From Chloroflexota bacterium (GTDB lineage: Bacteria > Chloroflexota > UBA11872), in assembly GCA_028873795.1 (NCBI GenBank), contig JAPPNP010000031.1, positions 1 through 64,000 of the forward strand: a stretch of DNA of 64,000 nt. Reading direction: 5' to 3'. Of this stretch, positions 42,206-51,375 are shown one piece after another. The notes under the pieces were generated by a model that was not told the origin of the DNA, made no database searches, and worked only from the letters and a program-made list of their open reading frames with translations. Numbering within the stretch: the stretch's first letter is position 1; the number at the start of each line of letters is the position of its first letter. Both the position numbers and the translations under genes were made by a program.

Positions 42206-43308
42206 CGGAACGCGGCGCGCGCCTTTTCGACGAAGCTCTGGCCCTTGGCGTCACTGCCGGCAGGCAACGAATCCCGCAGTTGCTCGAGCAATTCCCGCTG
42301 ATCCGACGACAGCTTCTTAGGAACGACGACGTTGACCGTTATGCGTTGATCGCCCCGTCCCGACCCGCGATACCGAGGCACGCCGCGTCCGCGCAGCTTG
42401 AGCACGGTGCCCGGCTGTGTGCCGGGCGGCACGGTGACGGATTCCTCGCCATCGACGGTGGGGATGTCGACCACGGCGCCGAGGGCCGCCTCGGCAACGT
42501 TGAGCGCAAGATCGCTCACGATGTCGTCCCCGTCGCGCTCGAGCAGCGGGTGGGGCTCCACCTCGATCGCCACGTACAGGTCGCCCGGCGTGCCGCGGTT
42601 TCGCCCGTGATCGCCCGCGCCCGAGAGACGCATCTCCGTTCCGGGCGGCAATCCGGCGGGAATCTCGATTTCACGACTCAGCGCGCGGCGTTCGAGGCCC
42701 ATGGCGTTGCAGGTCGGGCACGGCTCGGTGATCTCGCGACCCTCACCGTGGCAGCGCGGACACGTGGCCACGTTCACAAACTGGCCGAAGAGCGACCGCT
42801 CGGCCCGCTGCACTTGGCCGGCCCCCTGGCACATCCGGCAGGTCGAGGGCTTGGTGCCGGGCGCGGCTCCGTCGCCCCCACAGGTACCGCACGGTTCGAG
42901 CCGCTCGTACTCGACGGTTTTGGCCGCGCCGAAAACCGACTCGACAAAGTCCATCGGCAGCACAACGCGCCGATCGGCTCCGCGCTGCTCGGTTCGGCGG
43001 GTGCGCGCCGTCCCACGCCCGAAAAACGCGTCGAAGATGTCGCCAACGCCGGCAAAGTCGTCGACACCGGCACCGAATCCGCCACGCGCGTCGGCGTGTC
43101 CAAAGCGATCGTACATTTGCCGCTTTTCGGTGTCGCGCAAGACCTCGTAGGCCTCGTTGATCTGCTTGAACTTGGCGTCGGCGTCGGGCGCTTTGCTGAC
43201 ATCCGGGTGGTATTCGCGCGCCAGCTTGCGGAAGGCACGGCGAATATCCGCTTCGGAGGCGTTCCGGCCAACCCCCAGCACGTCGTAGTAGTCGGGCTTG
43301 CTGCTCAC
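42202..43308 (-). CDS. dnaJ: Chaperone protein DnaJ
   Basis: The product has 368 residues and is a type I Hsp40. The J domain carries HPD (EYHPDVSK), a Gly/Phe region follows (GGFGAGVDDF, FFGRG), then four CxxCxGxG-type zinc repeats (CGTCGGDG, CRMCQGAG, CPRCHGEG, CPTCNAMG; the last has Ala in place of Gly). C-terminal substrate domains complete it. The start is GTG 43308. It follows grpE; dnaK is not in this window. Confidence 0.95.
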   Translation of the reverse strand: MSSKPDYYDVLGVGRNASEADIRRAFRKLAREYHPDVSKAPDADAKFKQINEAYEVLRDTEKRQMYDRFGHADARGGFGAGVDDFAGVGDIFDAFFGRGTARTRRTEQRGADRRVVLPMDFVESVFGAAKTVEYERLEPCGTCGGDGAAPGTKPSTCRMCQGAGQVQRAERSLFGQFVNVATCPRCHGEGREITEPCPTCNAMGLERRALSREIEIPAGLPPGTEMRLSGAGDHGRNRGTPGDLYVAIEVEPHPLLERDGDDIVSDLALNVAEAALGAVVDIPTVDGEESVTVPPGTQPGTVLKLRGRGVPRYRGSGRGDQRITVNVVVPKKLSSDQRELLEQLRDSLPAGSDAKGQSFVEKARAAFR

Positions 43309-43328
43309 TGTCGCGTCACTGCCTGCGG

Positions 43329-44003
43329 CTAGCCTGCGCCGCTCGCGGCAGGCGTCGCGTCGTCGGAGCCCGTCCCGTCGGACTCGGAGGCGAGACTGGC
43401 CGCCGGCGCCGCCTTGACGAGCGTCGGTCGCAACACCCGGTCATGCATGCGATAGCCGCGCTGCAGCTGCTCCGCCACCGCCATTGGGCCTTCGCCGTCG
43501 TCCGACATCACCACTTCGTGAATCGAGGTGTCGATGGGGTCGCCGCGCGTGCATTCGATCGGCTTGACGCCGTGCGCCTCGAGCGCGCCCAAGAGCTGTG
43601 CCTGCGTGAGCGCGATGCCATCCACCCAGCTCAAGAGCCGCAACTCGCCGGGCAGCGTCTCGAATGCGCGTTCGAACCCATCGATGACCCGCAAGATGTC
43701 GAACGCGATCGCCATGTTGGCGAACAGGGTTCGTTCCCGCGCTTCGGCCTCGGTGCGCCGCCGGTAGTTGGCAAAGTCCGCTTGGGACCGGGTGAGCCGG
43801 TTGAGCACGTCCCGATGCCGCCGCTCGAGATCGGTCTCCGATTCGCCGGACTCGGATTGACTGGCCTCCGCTGCTGGCTGGTCGTCGGAGCTTGATGCCG
43901 CACGGCGATCCGTGACGCGAATCGTCGGCCGGTTGTTCTCGTCGTCGGCCTGCGGCGCCGGATCGCCCGGCGTCTCCGGTTCACGAGGATCGGCTTCCGC
44001 CAT
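43329..44003 (-). CDS. grpE: Nucleotide exchange factor GrpE
   Basis: The product has 224 residues and is the ADP-release factor for DnaK. A long polar, acidic N-terminus of about 75 residues precedes the coiled coil (DVLNRLTRSQADFANYRRRTEAEARE). The beta-wing domain ends GYRMHDRVLRPTLVKAA, the family signature. The ATG at 44003 with AGGAG upstream is preferred to the 22-codon longer ORF. It is the first gene of grpE-dnaJ-prmA-HIT. No CIRCE (HrcA) repeat was seen upstream. Confidence 0.93.
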   Translation of the reverse strand: MAEADPREPETPGDPAPQADDENNRPTIRVTDRRAASSSDDQPAAEASQSESGESETDLERRHRDVLNRLTRSQADFANYRRRTEAEARERTLFANMAIAFDILRVIDGFERAFETLPGELRLLSWVDGIALTQAQLLGALEAHGVKPIECTRGDPIDTSIHEVVMSDDGEGPMAVAEQLQRGYRMHDRVLRPTLVKAAPAASLASESDGTGSDDATPAASGAG

Positions 44004-44131
44004 GCTTGTCCCTACTCCTCTAGCTGCGGTGGGCTGCGGCGTCCGGCGTGGATCCGGCTGCCGAGGCATTATCCATGCCCGCGCCGACCGACCCGGCGCA
44101 CGTGAGTCTGTTCATCCGGCGCCGTTCGCGG
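44004..44131 (-). promoter_or_regulatory. Spacer before grpE with a GATAAT box
   Basis: This 128-bp gap separates the end of the NHL-propeller gene from grpE on the same strand. A GATAAT (44073-44068, minus) could be a -10 element, but no -35 match lies at the right distance. No CIRCE-like TTAGCACTC repeat is present. Confidence 0.22.
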
Positions 44132-46924
44132 CTAGCCACCGTCGCGTTGAACTCGGACTTCGCCCGGCACGACCACGAAGTCCGCTCGGCTCACGGCTTG
44201 GGCGCCCACGAGGACCTCGACGCTCCACTGCCCCGCGGCGGCGGTCGGCGGAAGGAAGAACCAGAAGCCGTAGGTGGCCCGTGGCGACGCGCCCACCGGG
44301 TCGGTCAGGAATCTGCCGATCTCCCGATCCCCGGCATTCCAGCGAATCCCAAGGCGTGTGCCCTGGACGATGTCGGTGAATTCGACGGAAACATTGACCC
44401 GCTCGCCCGGATGGAACTGCAGCGTCGGCTCGACCGGGTTCTGGGCCGAGTCGAGATCGAGCGCCAGCGTCACCGCCTCGATGTTGGCCGACTCGTTCAC
44501 GGCTGGGGGAATGGTCGGCGTTGGCGACGCTTCCGCCGTGGCCTCGGGGGTGGATTCCGCCGTGCCCTCTGGTGTGGCCTCGGGCGTGGCTTCCGTCGCG
44601 ACGGCCGGCGTAGGCGCGGGCTCGGCGGGTAGCGGCTGGCCGGGTGGGGCGATGCGCCACACGATGCCGCGTCCTTCGAGCAGGAAGACGCTGCCGTCAT
44701 GGGCGATCGCCATGTCGATGGCGGTGAACAGCGGAATCTCGCCGGCCGGGCCCCCTGGCTGTCCTGAACCCGTCGGGTCGCCGGCGATCACGCGCGCGGC
44801 GCCGCCGCTGACGGCTGTGATCGTTCCCGCGCCGCTTTCGACCACGTAGAACCCGCCGGCGGCGTCAGTCGCCAGCCCAATGGGAGCTTCGATGCGGACT
44901 GACGCCGCCGGCCCCTCATCGGGCGCCGCGGTGTCCGGCGAGCCCGCGGCAAGCTCGATGCTCCCGTCGCCGCGCACCCGGCGCACCACTCCCGCTTGCA
45001 ATTGCGAAATGAGGACGCCGCCGGACGCGTCCACCGCCACGCGCTGGGGAAAACCCACCGCCGCGGCGGCGGCGGGCCCGCCGTCGCCGCCCGAGCCGAA
45101 ATTGCCGGTGCCGGCAAACGAGACGATGGTTCCGTCACGCTCCACGCGGCGAACCCGATGATCCGGCGCGTCGACGACGTACAAGCGCCCAGAGGAATCC
45201 AGGGCCACGCCAACCGGCTCGGTGAGTGAGGCGTACGTTGCCGGCCCGCCGTCGCCGGTTGAGCCCGGAGCGCTGCCGCCGACCATGGTGCTGATCACGC
45301 CCTCCGGCGAAACCCGCCGCACCCGGAAGTTGCCCGCGTCGGCGATGTAGAGAGCGCCCTGTGCATCGACGGTGACGTGGTGGGGCCGATTCAACTGCGC
45401 CGCCGTGGCCAGGCCGCCGTCACCCGAGAATCCTGGGTTGCCCGTCCCGGCCACGGTGCGCACGGTGCCGTCGAGTTCGATCCGGCGAACCCGGTGGTTG
45501 CCGGTGTCGGCAATCAACACGCGCCCGAAGCCGTCAACCGCGATACCCCGCGGCGTCGTGAACTGGGCGTCCTGCCGCAAGCCGCCCTCACCGTCATAGC
45601 CCGGTTCGCCGCGGCCGGCGAACGCGTCGGCAATCAAATCCCCCGCAACCGGCGGCGGCAGCGCCTGCGCGGGAGCCGGTGGACGATAGGGCGGGGCGGC
45701 CGGCGCCTCGGGCTCGGCGGGAATCTGCGCAATGGGCACCAGCGCCCGCAAGCGACGCGTCCCCTGTTCGACGACCAGCAACTCCCCGCGCGTGGTGACC
45801 GTCACGTCGACCGGGAGCTCCAGCCGCGTATCGACGGCGAGGCGGCCGGATGCCGATGGCTGTTGCAGGTCGCCGGCGATGGTCGTGATGCCGCCATTGG
45901 GATCGATGCGGCGGATGCGTCGATTGTTCCAGTCCGCGACAAAGACGTTGCCGTCGGTGTCCACGGCCACGGCCTGGGGCCCGTGCAGCTGGGCGCTCAC
46001 CGCCGAACCGCCATCCCCGCCGATACCGGGCGCTCCGGTTCCCGCGAGCGTGTGAATGGCCGCAACGCTGCTCTGGCCGGATACCCGGCGGATGCGGTTT
46101 CCACCAAGCTCGGCGATCAATACGTTGGCAAACGCGTCGACGTCCACGTCGACCGGTTGATTCAATTGCGCGCTCGTGGCGGCGCCGCCATCGCCCGCGC
46201 TTCCGGCGACGCCGGTGCCCGCCATGGTCGTCACGATGCCGTCAGGGCCGATGCGCCGCACGCGATTCGCGGCGCGCTCGGCGACAAATAGGGTGCCCTC
46301 GCCGTCCAGCGCCATGCCGGCATTTGCCGCCAGGCGGGCCAGGCTCGCCGGCCCGCCATCGCCCTCGATCCCCGGCTGCCCATCGCCAATGACCGTCGTG
46401 ATCGTGCCGTCGAGCGCTACGCGGCGTACCCGATGCAACTCCCCAATCAGAAGAACGCCGGCTCCGTCGACCAGCAATCGGGTGGGCTCCGTGAGCTCGG
46501 CCTGCGTTGCAGGCCCGCCATCACCGGCGGAGCCGCGAATGTCCGTGCCGGCCACGGTTTGAATCACGCCGTCGGCGCCGATGCGCCGGACGCGATTGGC
46601 TTGGGGATCCGAGATGTAGACCCGGCCCTGCGGGTCGACTGCCACGCCGCCGATACTTCGAAACTGCGCCAGCGCCGCAGCCTGTCCGTCGCCGGAGTCG
46701 CCGAATTCGCCGCTGCCCGCCAGATCGATCACCACCAGCGGGAGTTGAACCGCCGGCGGCAAGCTCGACACGACAAGCGGCAGGTAGGGCCTCGCGACGG
46801 CCGCGACAGTCGATGCAGTCTCGGTGGGCTGCGCTGGGCCTTGATCATCGCCCGGTACGCCAATGTCGCATCCCGTGGCCGCAATGGCGGCCAGTGCGCC
46901 CACGAGCATCTGCCGCCGAGTCAT
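44132..46924 (-). CDS. Exported protein with two six-bladed NHL propellers
   Basis: The product has about 930 residues. The N-terminus MTRRQMLVGALAAIAATGC is a signal with a twin Arg and a lipobox-like Cys. Twelve NHL repeats follow (GDGGPAT, LxxPxxVAVDxxGxVYIAD, NRVRRI, TVAGTG): six, then a Pro-rich linker (about 395-430, PAAPPYRPPAPAQALPPP), then six more. After the second propeller come a Thr/Pro/Glu-rich stalk (ATPEATPEGTAESTPEATAEA) and a C-terminal beta-sandwich-like domain of about 150 residues. The start could also be ATG 46933 or 46954; the last overlaps the preceding gene by 11 nt. It is the last gene of the polysaccharide operon. Ligand-binding or glycan-associated roles are guesses. 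Confidence 0.85.
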   Translation of the reverse strand: MTRRQMLVGALAAIAATGCDIGVPGDDQGPAQPTETASTVAAVARPYLPLVVSSLPPAVQLPLVVIDLAGSGEFGDSGDGQAAALAQFRSIGGVAVDPQGRVYISDPQANRVRRIGADGVIQTVAGTDIRGSAGDGGPATQAELTEPTRLLVDGAGVLLIGELHRVRRVALDGTITTVIGDGQPGIEGDGGPASLARLAANAGMALDGEGTLFVAERAANRVRRIGPDGIVTTMAGTGVAGSAGDGGAATSAQLNQPVDVDVDAFANVLIAELGGNRIRRVSGQSSVAAIHTLAGTGAPGIGGDGGSAVSAQLHGPQAVAVDTDGNVFVADWNNRRIRRIDPNGGITTIAGDLQQPSASGRLAVDTRLELPVDVTVTTRGELLVVEQGTRRLRALVPIAQIPAEPEAPAAPPYRPPAPAQALPPPVAGDLIADAFAGRGEPGYDGEGGLRQDAQFTTPRGIAVDGFGRVLIADTGNHRVRRIELDGTVRTVAGTGNPGFSGDGGLATAAQLNRPHHVTVDAQGALYIADAGNFRVRRVSPEGVISTMVGGSAPGSTGDGGPATYASLTEPVGVALDSSGRLYVVDAPDHRVRRVERDGTIVSFAGTGNFGSGGDGGPAAAAAVGFPQRVAVDASGGVLISQLQAGVVRRVRGDGSIELAAGSPDTAAPDEGPAASVRIEAPIGLATDAAGGFYVVESGAGTITAVSGGAARVIAGDPTGSGQPGGPAGEIPLFTAIDMAIAHDGSVFLLEGRGIVWRIAPPGQPLPAEPAPTPAVATEATPEATPEGTAESTPEATAEASPTPTIPPAVNESANIEAVTLALDLDSAQNPVEPTLQFHPGERVNVSVEFTDIVQGTRLGIRWNAGDREIGRFLTDPVGASPRATYGFWFFLPPTAAAGQWSVEVLVGAQAVSRADFVVVPGEVRVQRDGG

Positions 46925-46943
46925 TGGCCGCATGCGCCGGTAT

Positions 46944-48305
46944 CTAGGCCACATCGCCCCGCATCACAATTCGCAGCGTGCGCATCAGAATTCGAAGGTC
47001 AAACAGCAAGGACCAGTTTTCCACGTAGTAGAGGTCGTAGCGCGTGCGCTCATCGATCGACGAGTTTCCGCGCAACCCGTTGACCTGTGCCCAGCCGGTC
47101 ATCCCGGCACGCTCTCGATGGCGAACCATATAGCGAGAGTACTCGCGCTCGAATTGGCGAACGTAGGAGGTCCGCTCGGGCCTTGGCCCAACCAGGCTCA
47201 TGTCCCCTCGAATCACATTGATGAGTTGCGGCAGTTCGTCGATCCAGTAGCGCCGGAGCCAGCGGCCCACGCGAGTGATCCGTGGATCGTTCGAAATCGT
47301 CCAGGTCTGTCCGCTGCTCTCGGCATCGCGGTGCATCGTCCGGAACTTGATGATCGGAAATCGCCGCTGGTCGCGGCCGACGCGCTGCTGCACGTAAAAC
47401 ACCGGCCCAGCGGAGTCCAGGCGGATGGCCAGTGCGACCACCACCATGGGAATCGACAAGACCACCATCCCAAATATAGCGCCCACGAGGTCCAGCGAGC
47501 GCTTGGTGAGCCGGCTGAGTCCTTGCAGCCGCACCTCGTTGACGGCCATGAGCGGCAGCCCGCGAATCCCGCCCGTCGTCACCGGCGACACCATCAACTG
47601 AAAGAGGTCCGGCAGCAGCCACACGTCGGTGAAGGACGCTTCGGTCTGCTCGAGGATTCCCAGCAGCGCGTCGTGCGAGAGCGACGGGATGGCCACCACG
47701 ACGTTGTCGACCTGATGCTCACTGAGCACATCCGCGAGCGAGTCCACGCGACCAAGCACCGGCACTCGGTTGCCGCGGGCTGTCACCGAGGTTGCGAAGT
47801 CGTCCACAAAACCAATGACTTGGAAGCGACGCGTGCGTTCATCGACCAGTCGCGCCAGCACCTCGGTTCCCTCGGTGCCGGCCCCAACGATGATCACGCG
47901 CGTGATACCAATGCCGTAGCGATTGAGCGCCTGGCGCACGACTATCAGGAGCGTTCGTCCCAGGACGATCAACACGGTGCCTACGAGCCACATGTAGGTG
48001 ACCAGCAGGCGCACGAATTCAAGCCGGTCCTGAATCACGAAGAACGTGGCGGCGACCGTTAGCAGCGCGCCCACCGTGACGGCGCCGGTGACTCGCACGA
48101 CCCGGTCCAGCGGTCCTGCCGTCCGATGGCGCGTATAGAGACCGAGGGCCAATCCGGCCAACACACTCGCGGCGATAAACGTGATGTTCACTGGAACGAA
48201 GAAGAGATATCGGTTCGACGCCAGATCAGGCCCCCAGCCCAACCGGAATCGCACGATATAGGCAATGCCGGTGGCTGCAATCAACGCCGCGACATCGAGT
48301 GCCAC
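46944..48305 (-). CDS. Polyprenyl glycosylphosphotransferase (exopolysaccharide initiating enzyme)
   Basis: The product has 453 residues. About four N-terminal membrane helices and a CoA-binding-like domain (VIIVGAGTEGTEVLARL) are followed by one more helix and the bacterial sugar transferase domain: FYVQQRVGRDQRRFPIIKFRTM, DELPQLINVIRGDMSLVGPRPE, GMTGWAQVNGLRG. It would transfer a sugar-1-phosphate to undecaprenyl phosphate and so start a repeat unit. The start is GTG 48305; the frame stays open upstream to a CTG (ELTWFRRNWASLEI), so the true N-terminus may be longer. Confidence 0.92.
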   Translation of the reverse strand: MALDVAALIAATGIAYIVRFRLGWGPDLASNRYLFFVPVNITFIAASVLAGLALGLYTRHRTAGPLDRVVRVTGAVTVGALLTVAATFFVIQDRLEFVRLLVTYMWLVGTVLIVLGRTLLIVVRQALNRYGIGITRVIIVGAGTEGTEVLARLVDERTRRFQVIGFVDDFATSVTARGNRVPVLGRVDSLADVLSEHQVDNVVVAIPSLSHDALLGILEQTEASFTDVWLLPDLFQLMVSPVTTGGIRGLPLMAVNEVRLQGLSRLTKRSLDLVGAIFGMVVLSIPMVVVALAIRLDSAGPVFYVQQRVGRDQRRFPIIKFRTMHRDAESSGQTWTISNDPRITRVGRWLRRYWIDELPQLINVIRGDMSLVGPRPERTSYVRQFEREYSRYMVRHRERAGMTGWAQVNGLRGNSSIDERTRYDLYYVENWSLLFDLRILMRTLRIVMRGDVA

Positions 48306-48354
48306 CGTTCCCGTAATCTCGAGACTCGCCCAATTGCGCCGAAACCAGGTCAGC

Positions 48355-49239
48355 TCATGCCCCCTTGCGACGACCCAGCGTCAACACCCGGAGGGCGACT
48401 TGGCGCGCAACCGCGCCAAGCGCCAGGACCACTACCGCGACCGTGACGACCGCCCGCAGCCACGGGCCGTCATGTCGCCGGTGCTTGCGATAGTAAAGCC
48501 AAATTGCCCGATAGAATTCCACCCGCGCCCGAACGGCGCGCTGCCGCGTGGACTGCCGCTTGAGGTGGCGTACGACCACCGTCGGGACGAAGAGGGTCGT
48601 CCAGCCGGCCTGTCGAATCCGATAGCCCAGGTCGAGGTCTTCGCCGTAGGTGAAGAACTGCGGATCGAAGCCGCCGACACGACGAAGGGCCTCGGCGCGC
48701 ACCAGCATGCACGCGCCGGAAACGGCGTCTACCTCCGCCTCGCGTCCGGTGGACGGGGCGACGTTATAGGGTTGCACGCCGCGCGGCGAGAAGCCGCGCG
48801 GCCAACGCAGCAGGCGCAGGGCCGCGGAGGCAGGCGTGGGAAAGCTGCGGCACGCAGCCGGATCCAGCGAGCCATCGGCCAATTCCAGGCGCGGCCCGAG
48901 AACTCCCACCGCGGGATCCGCGTCGCCGCGTTCCATCAGACGCCGAACGCCGAGCGGCGGTAGTTCCGTATCGGGATTGAGGAACAGCACCCAGCGCCCG
49001 GTGGCCCGAGCGGCGGCGAGGTTGTTGCCCCGGCCAAACCCCAGCTCACGGCTGCCGCGAATCGCCTGCACGTCCGCCCGGGACACGATGTCGTCCCAGG
49101 TGCCGTCGCCAGAGCCGTTGTCCACGACAAAGACTTCGGCCGAGAGCCCGTCAAGCGCGGACGGGATCGTCGCGAGGCATCGCCGCAACAGGTCGGGCAC
49201 GTTGTACGTGACGATGATGATCGAGATGTCCGCGGTCAT
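48355..49239 (-). CDS. Glycosyltransferase family 2
   Basis: The product has 294 residues. It starts ISIIIVTYNVPDLLRRCLATI and has VVDNGSGDGT, the metal-binding LFLNPDTELP and GEDLDLGYRIRQAGW, typical of rhamnosyl-type GT2 enzymes. A hydrophobic segment near the C-terminus (VVTVAVVVLALGAVA) suggests membrane anchoring. It sits 4 nt after the preceding GT2 gene in the operon. Confidence 0.9.
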   Translation of the reverse strand: MTADISIIIVTYNVPDLLRRCLATIPSALDGLSAEVFVVDNGSGDGTWDDIVSRADVQAIRGSRELGFGRGNNLAAARATGRWVLFLNPDTELPPLGVRRLMERGDADPAVGVLGPRLELADGSLDPAACRSFPTPASAALRLLRWPRGFSPRGVQPYNVAPSTGREAEVDAVSGACMLVRAEALRRVGGFDPQFFTYGEDLDLGYRIRQAGWTTLFVPTVVVRHLKRQSTRQRAVRARVEFYRAIWLYYRKHRRHDGPWLRAVVTVAVVVLALGAVARQVALRVLTLGRRKGA

Positions 49240-49243
49240 CGTC

Positions 49244-50170
49244 CTAGCCTCTCAGCCGACGCCAACAACCCGCCGCATATCCCGACATCTTGGCCACGTC
49301 GCCAACCACGCGTACGAGCGGAACGAGCGCCGGGGCGGCCGGTCCGCTTCCGGGCAACCCCCGCGCCCGCTCGATAGGGCGCCGAACGTAGCGATATCCG
49401 AGGAACATCAGGAGCGCGGTGCGAGCCCACGACGGCCGCCGCGCGAGCGCCAGACCAACGGTGTAGGCCGCGAAGCGCGCGGCATGGCGCTTCCCGAGCA
49501 TGCCGGCGCGTCCATCGCCCCAGGCGTAGTGGTAGTACTGCCGGAAGAAGGCCGGCAGGCTCGATCGCGGGCGATTCCGGACATCGGCGCCTGGGGCGTG
49601 GACGAACCAGCCGCCCATGGCCCACACCCGTCGATCGAGCCAGAGGTCCTCGCCGTAGTCGAGCCACTCGGGAAAGCCGCCGACGCGCTCGAACCACTGG
49701 CGTCGCAGCAGCACCGATCCGCCGCTCGGCGGATAGTGCGCCGGATCGATTTCGCTGGCGGATGGAAGACCGACCGCGCCGATTGCCGACTCGACCGTGT
49801 TCCCGGGCGCCGCGAGGATGTATCCGAATGCGCCGGCGGCGCTCGACGCCTGGTCGGCCGCGTCGATCAGCGCACCAAGCCACTCCGGCGACCGCATGAT
49901 CCCGGCGTCGGTGAAGGCAATGAACTCAGCCTGGGTCGCGCGCACCGCAAGATTTCGACCTGCGGAGATGTTTGCGCCGGGGGCGTCGATCACCTGGGCG
50001 CCCGGCATGCCGACGAGGGCTTCTCGCAGTATTTCGGCAGTCCCGTCACTCGATCCACCGTCGACGATGACTAGCTCGTCCGGCGCTCGGAGCTGCGACC
50101 GAAGGCTGTCGACGAGGGCGCCGGCATCCCGAGATTCATTGAGCACGGTCGCGCACACGGCCACCCTCAT
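49244..50170 (-). CDS. Glycosyltransferase family 2
   Basis: The product has 308 residues from ATG 50170, with GGAGG shortly upstream and an ATGA overlap with the preceding gene. GT-A motifs are VCATVLNESRDAGALVDSL, VIVDGGSSDGTAEIL, FIAFTDAGIMRSPEW and DYGEDLWLDRRVW. There is no clear membrane anchor except hydrophobic patches at the C-terminus. The sugar donor is unknown. Confidence 0.88.
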   Translation of the reverse strand: MRVAVCATVLNESRDAGALVDSLRSQLRAPDELVIVDGGSSDGTAEILREALVGMPGAQVIDAPGANISAGRNLAVRATQAEFIAFTDAGIMRSPEWLGALIDAADQASSAAGAFGYILAAPGNTVESAIGAVGLPSASEIDPAHYPPSGGSVLLRRQWFERVGGFPEWLDYGEDLWLDRRVWAMGGWFVHAPGADVRNRPRSSLPAFFRQYYHYAWGDGRAGMLGKRHAARFAAYTVGLALARRPSWARTALLMFLGYRYVRRPIERARGLPGSGPAAPALVPLVRVVGDVAKMSGYAAGCWRRLRG

Positions 50171-51375
50171 TCGCCGCCTCCGTCGCCCTGCCGGCATCTG
50201 AGGCCATGATGCACAGCCAGAAGCTCTTTCCCCACGACCGACGGCGCGTGGTGCGCGAAGACGTAGGCATGCCCTTGGCGCCCCATCTCGTGTCGCCGCG
50301 CATGGTCTTGCAGAAGACTTGAGAGCGCGTCGGCGAAGGACTCAGCCGAGTCCGTCGCCGCAATGCCCCCAAGAGAGGGCGGCAACCCGGCAAGCCCGGC
50401 GGCTCGCACCACCACCGGGCGCGCCTGGGCCAGGGACTGCAGCACCTTCAGTGGCGCCCCCGAACCCACGGGCGCGGGCGAGGTGCTCAGCCAGGCCGCG
50501 CGCTGCTCCGCCCCAAAGTCATCCACCAGCCCGCCCAGGCTGCACCGCGCGGGGACAATCGCGCGCAGGCCGAGGGATCCCGGACCCACCACGCGCAATT
50601 CAGCCTCCGGTACGCGTCGCAGCACCGCCGGCCACACGCTGCCAAAGAGCCATTCGGCGCCAAGAATGTTGGGCCGGTAGTCGAAATTGGCGGCTAACAG
50701 CACGCGCGGTTGGTCGGCTTCCTCGTCGGCGCCCGGTGGGTCCGGTGGAACCGGAACCGGATGGACAATCGCCGAGACGAAGCGATTGCCGAGCGTCGCG
50801 AGAGATTCGGCGTCGGCTTCCGACGAGGCGACCACCGCGTCAGCCGCGCCCACGACCCACCGCTCGACCTCGTACAGAAGCGCCGCCTGCCGACCCGAGT
50901 GCCAGGCGCGCGCCCACCGCGCGAGGTTCGCAAGCTGGCTTTGCAGACGCCATTCCACGTTGTGCGCGTCATAGACGACCGAAGGGCGTACACCCTCACC
51001 TTCGGTGCAGGTCGCCACGTCATGCACGATGTGGGCCAACTGCAAGCCTTCCACCTGTACCACCTCGATGCCGCCCGCGCCGAGGCGCTGCTGCACGGCG
51101 GCGCGAAGCTCGGGCGTGCGGTGTCGAAACACAAGATCCGGCGTGGGCCCCACGGCGGCGTTGGCCAGACGCCGCCACCACGGCGCCCGCCGCAGACGGA
51201 CGGCGGTTGTGCTGCGAGCGTCCGGATGCGGGCGCACCCGCTCACGCGGGCCGGCAAGGGTGAGCACGTCGACGTCGTAGTGTTCGGCCAGCGCCGTGAT
51301 GAAGGCGCTGTTGCGCACCGCCGCCCCGTGCGTCGGCGGCCACGGGACCGAAGGCGTGACGACGAGGACGCTCAC
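50167..51375 (-). CDS. Glycosyltransferase family 4 (GT-B fold)
   Basis: The product has 402 residues. The N-domain begins LVVTPSVPWPPTHGAAVRNS and the C-domain has LLAANFDYRPNILGAEWLF, AELRVVGPGS and SGAPLKVLQSLAQARPVVVRAAGLAGL. This is the TuaH/GT4-type arrangement. The start is GTG 51375, overlapping the previous stop (GTGA), and its own stop overlaps the next gene (ATGA). Confidence 0.87.
   Translation of the reverse strand: MSVLVVTPSVPWPPTHGAAVRNSAFITALAEHYDVDVLTLAGPRERVRPHPDARSTTAVRLRRAPWWRRLANAAVGPTPDLVFRHRTPELRAAVQQRLGAGGIEVVQVEGLQLAHIVHDVATCTEGEGVRPSVVYDAHNVEWRLQSQLANLARWARAWHSGRQAALLYEVERWVVGAADAVVASSEADAESLATLGNRFVSAIVHPVPVPPDPPGADEEADQPRVLLAANFDYRPNILGAEWLFGSVWPAVLRRVPEAELRVVGPGSLGLRAIVPARCSLGGLVDDFGAEQRAAWLSTSPAPVGSGAPLKVLQSLAQARPVVVRAAGLAGLPPSLGGIAATDSAESFADALSSLLQDHARRHEMGRQGHAYVFAHHAPSVVGKELLAVHHGLRCRQGDGGGE

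Noticed and set aside
44004-44131. CIRCE element before grpE
   Set aside because: No TTAGCACTC-N9-GAGTGCTAA-like repeat is present.
45377-46291. Plus-strand ORFs across the NHL gene as a possible repeat array or CRISPR
   Set aside because: The periodicity comes from NHL blades of about 165 bp; repeats are degenerate at DNA level and there is no spacer pattern.
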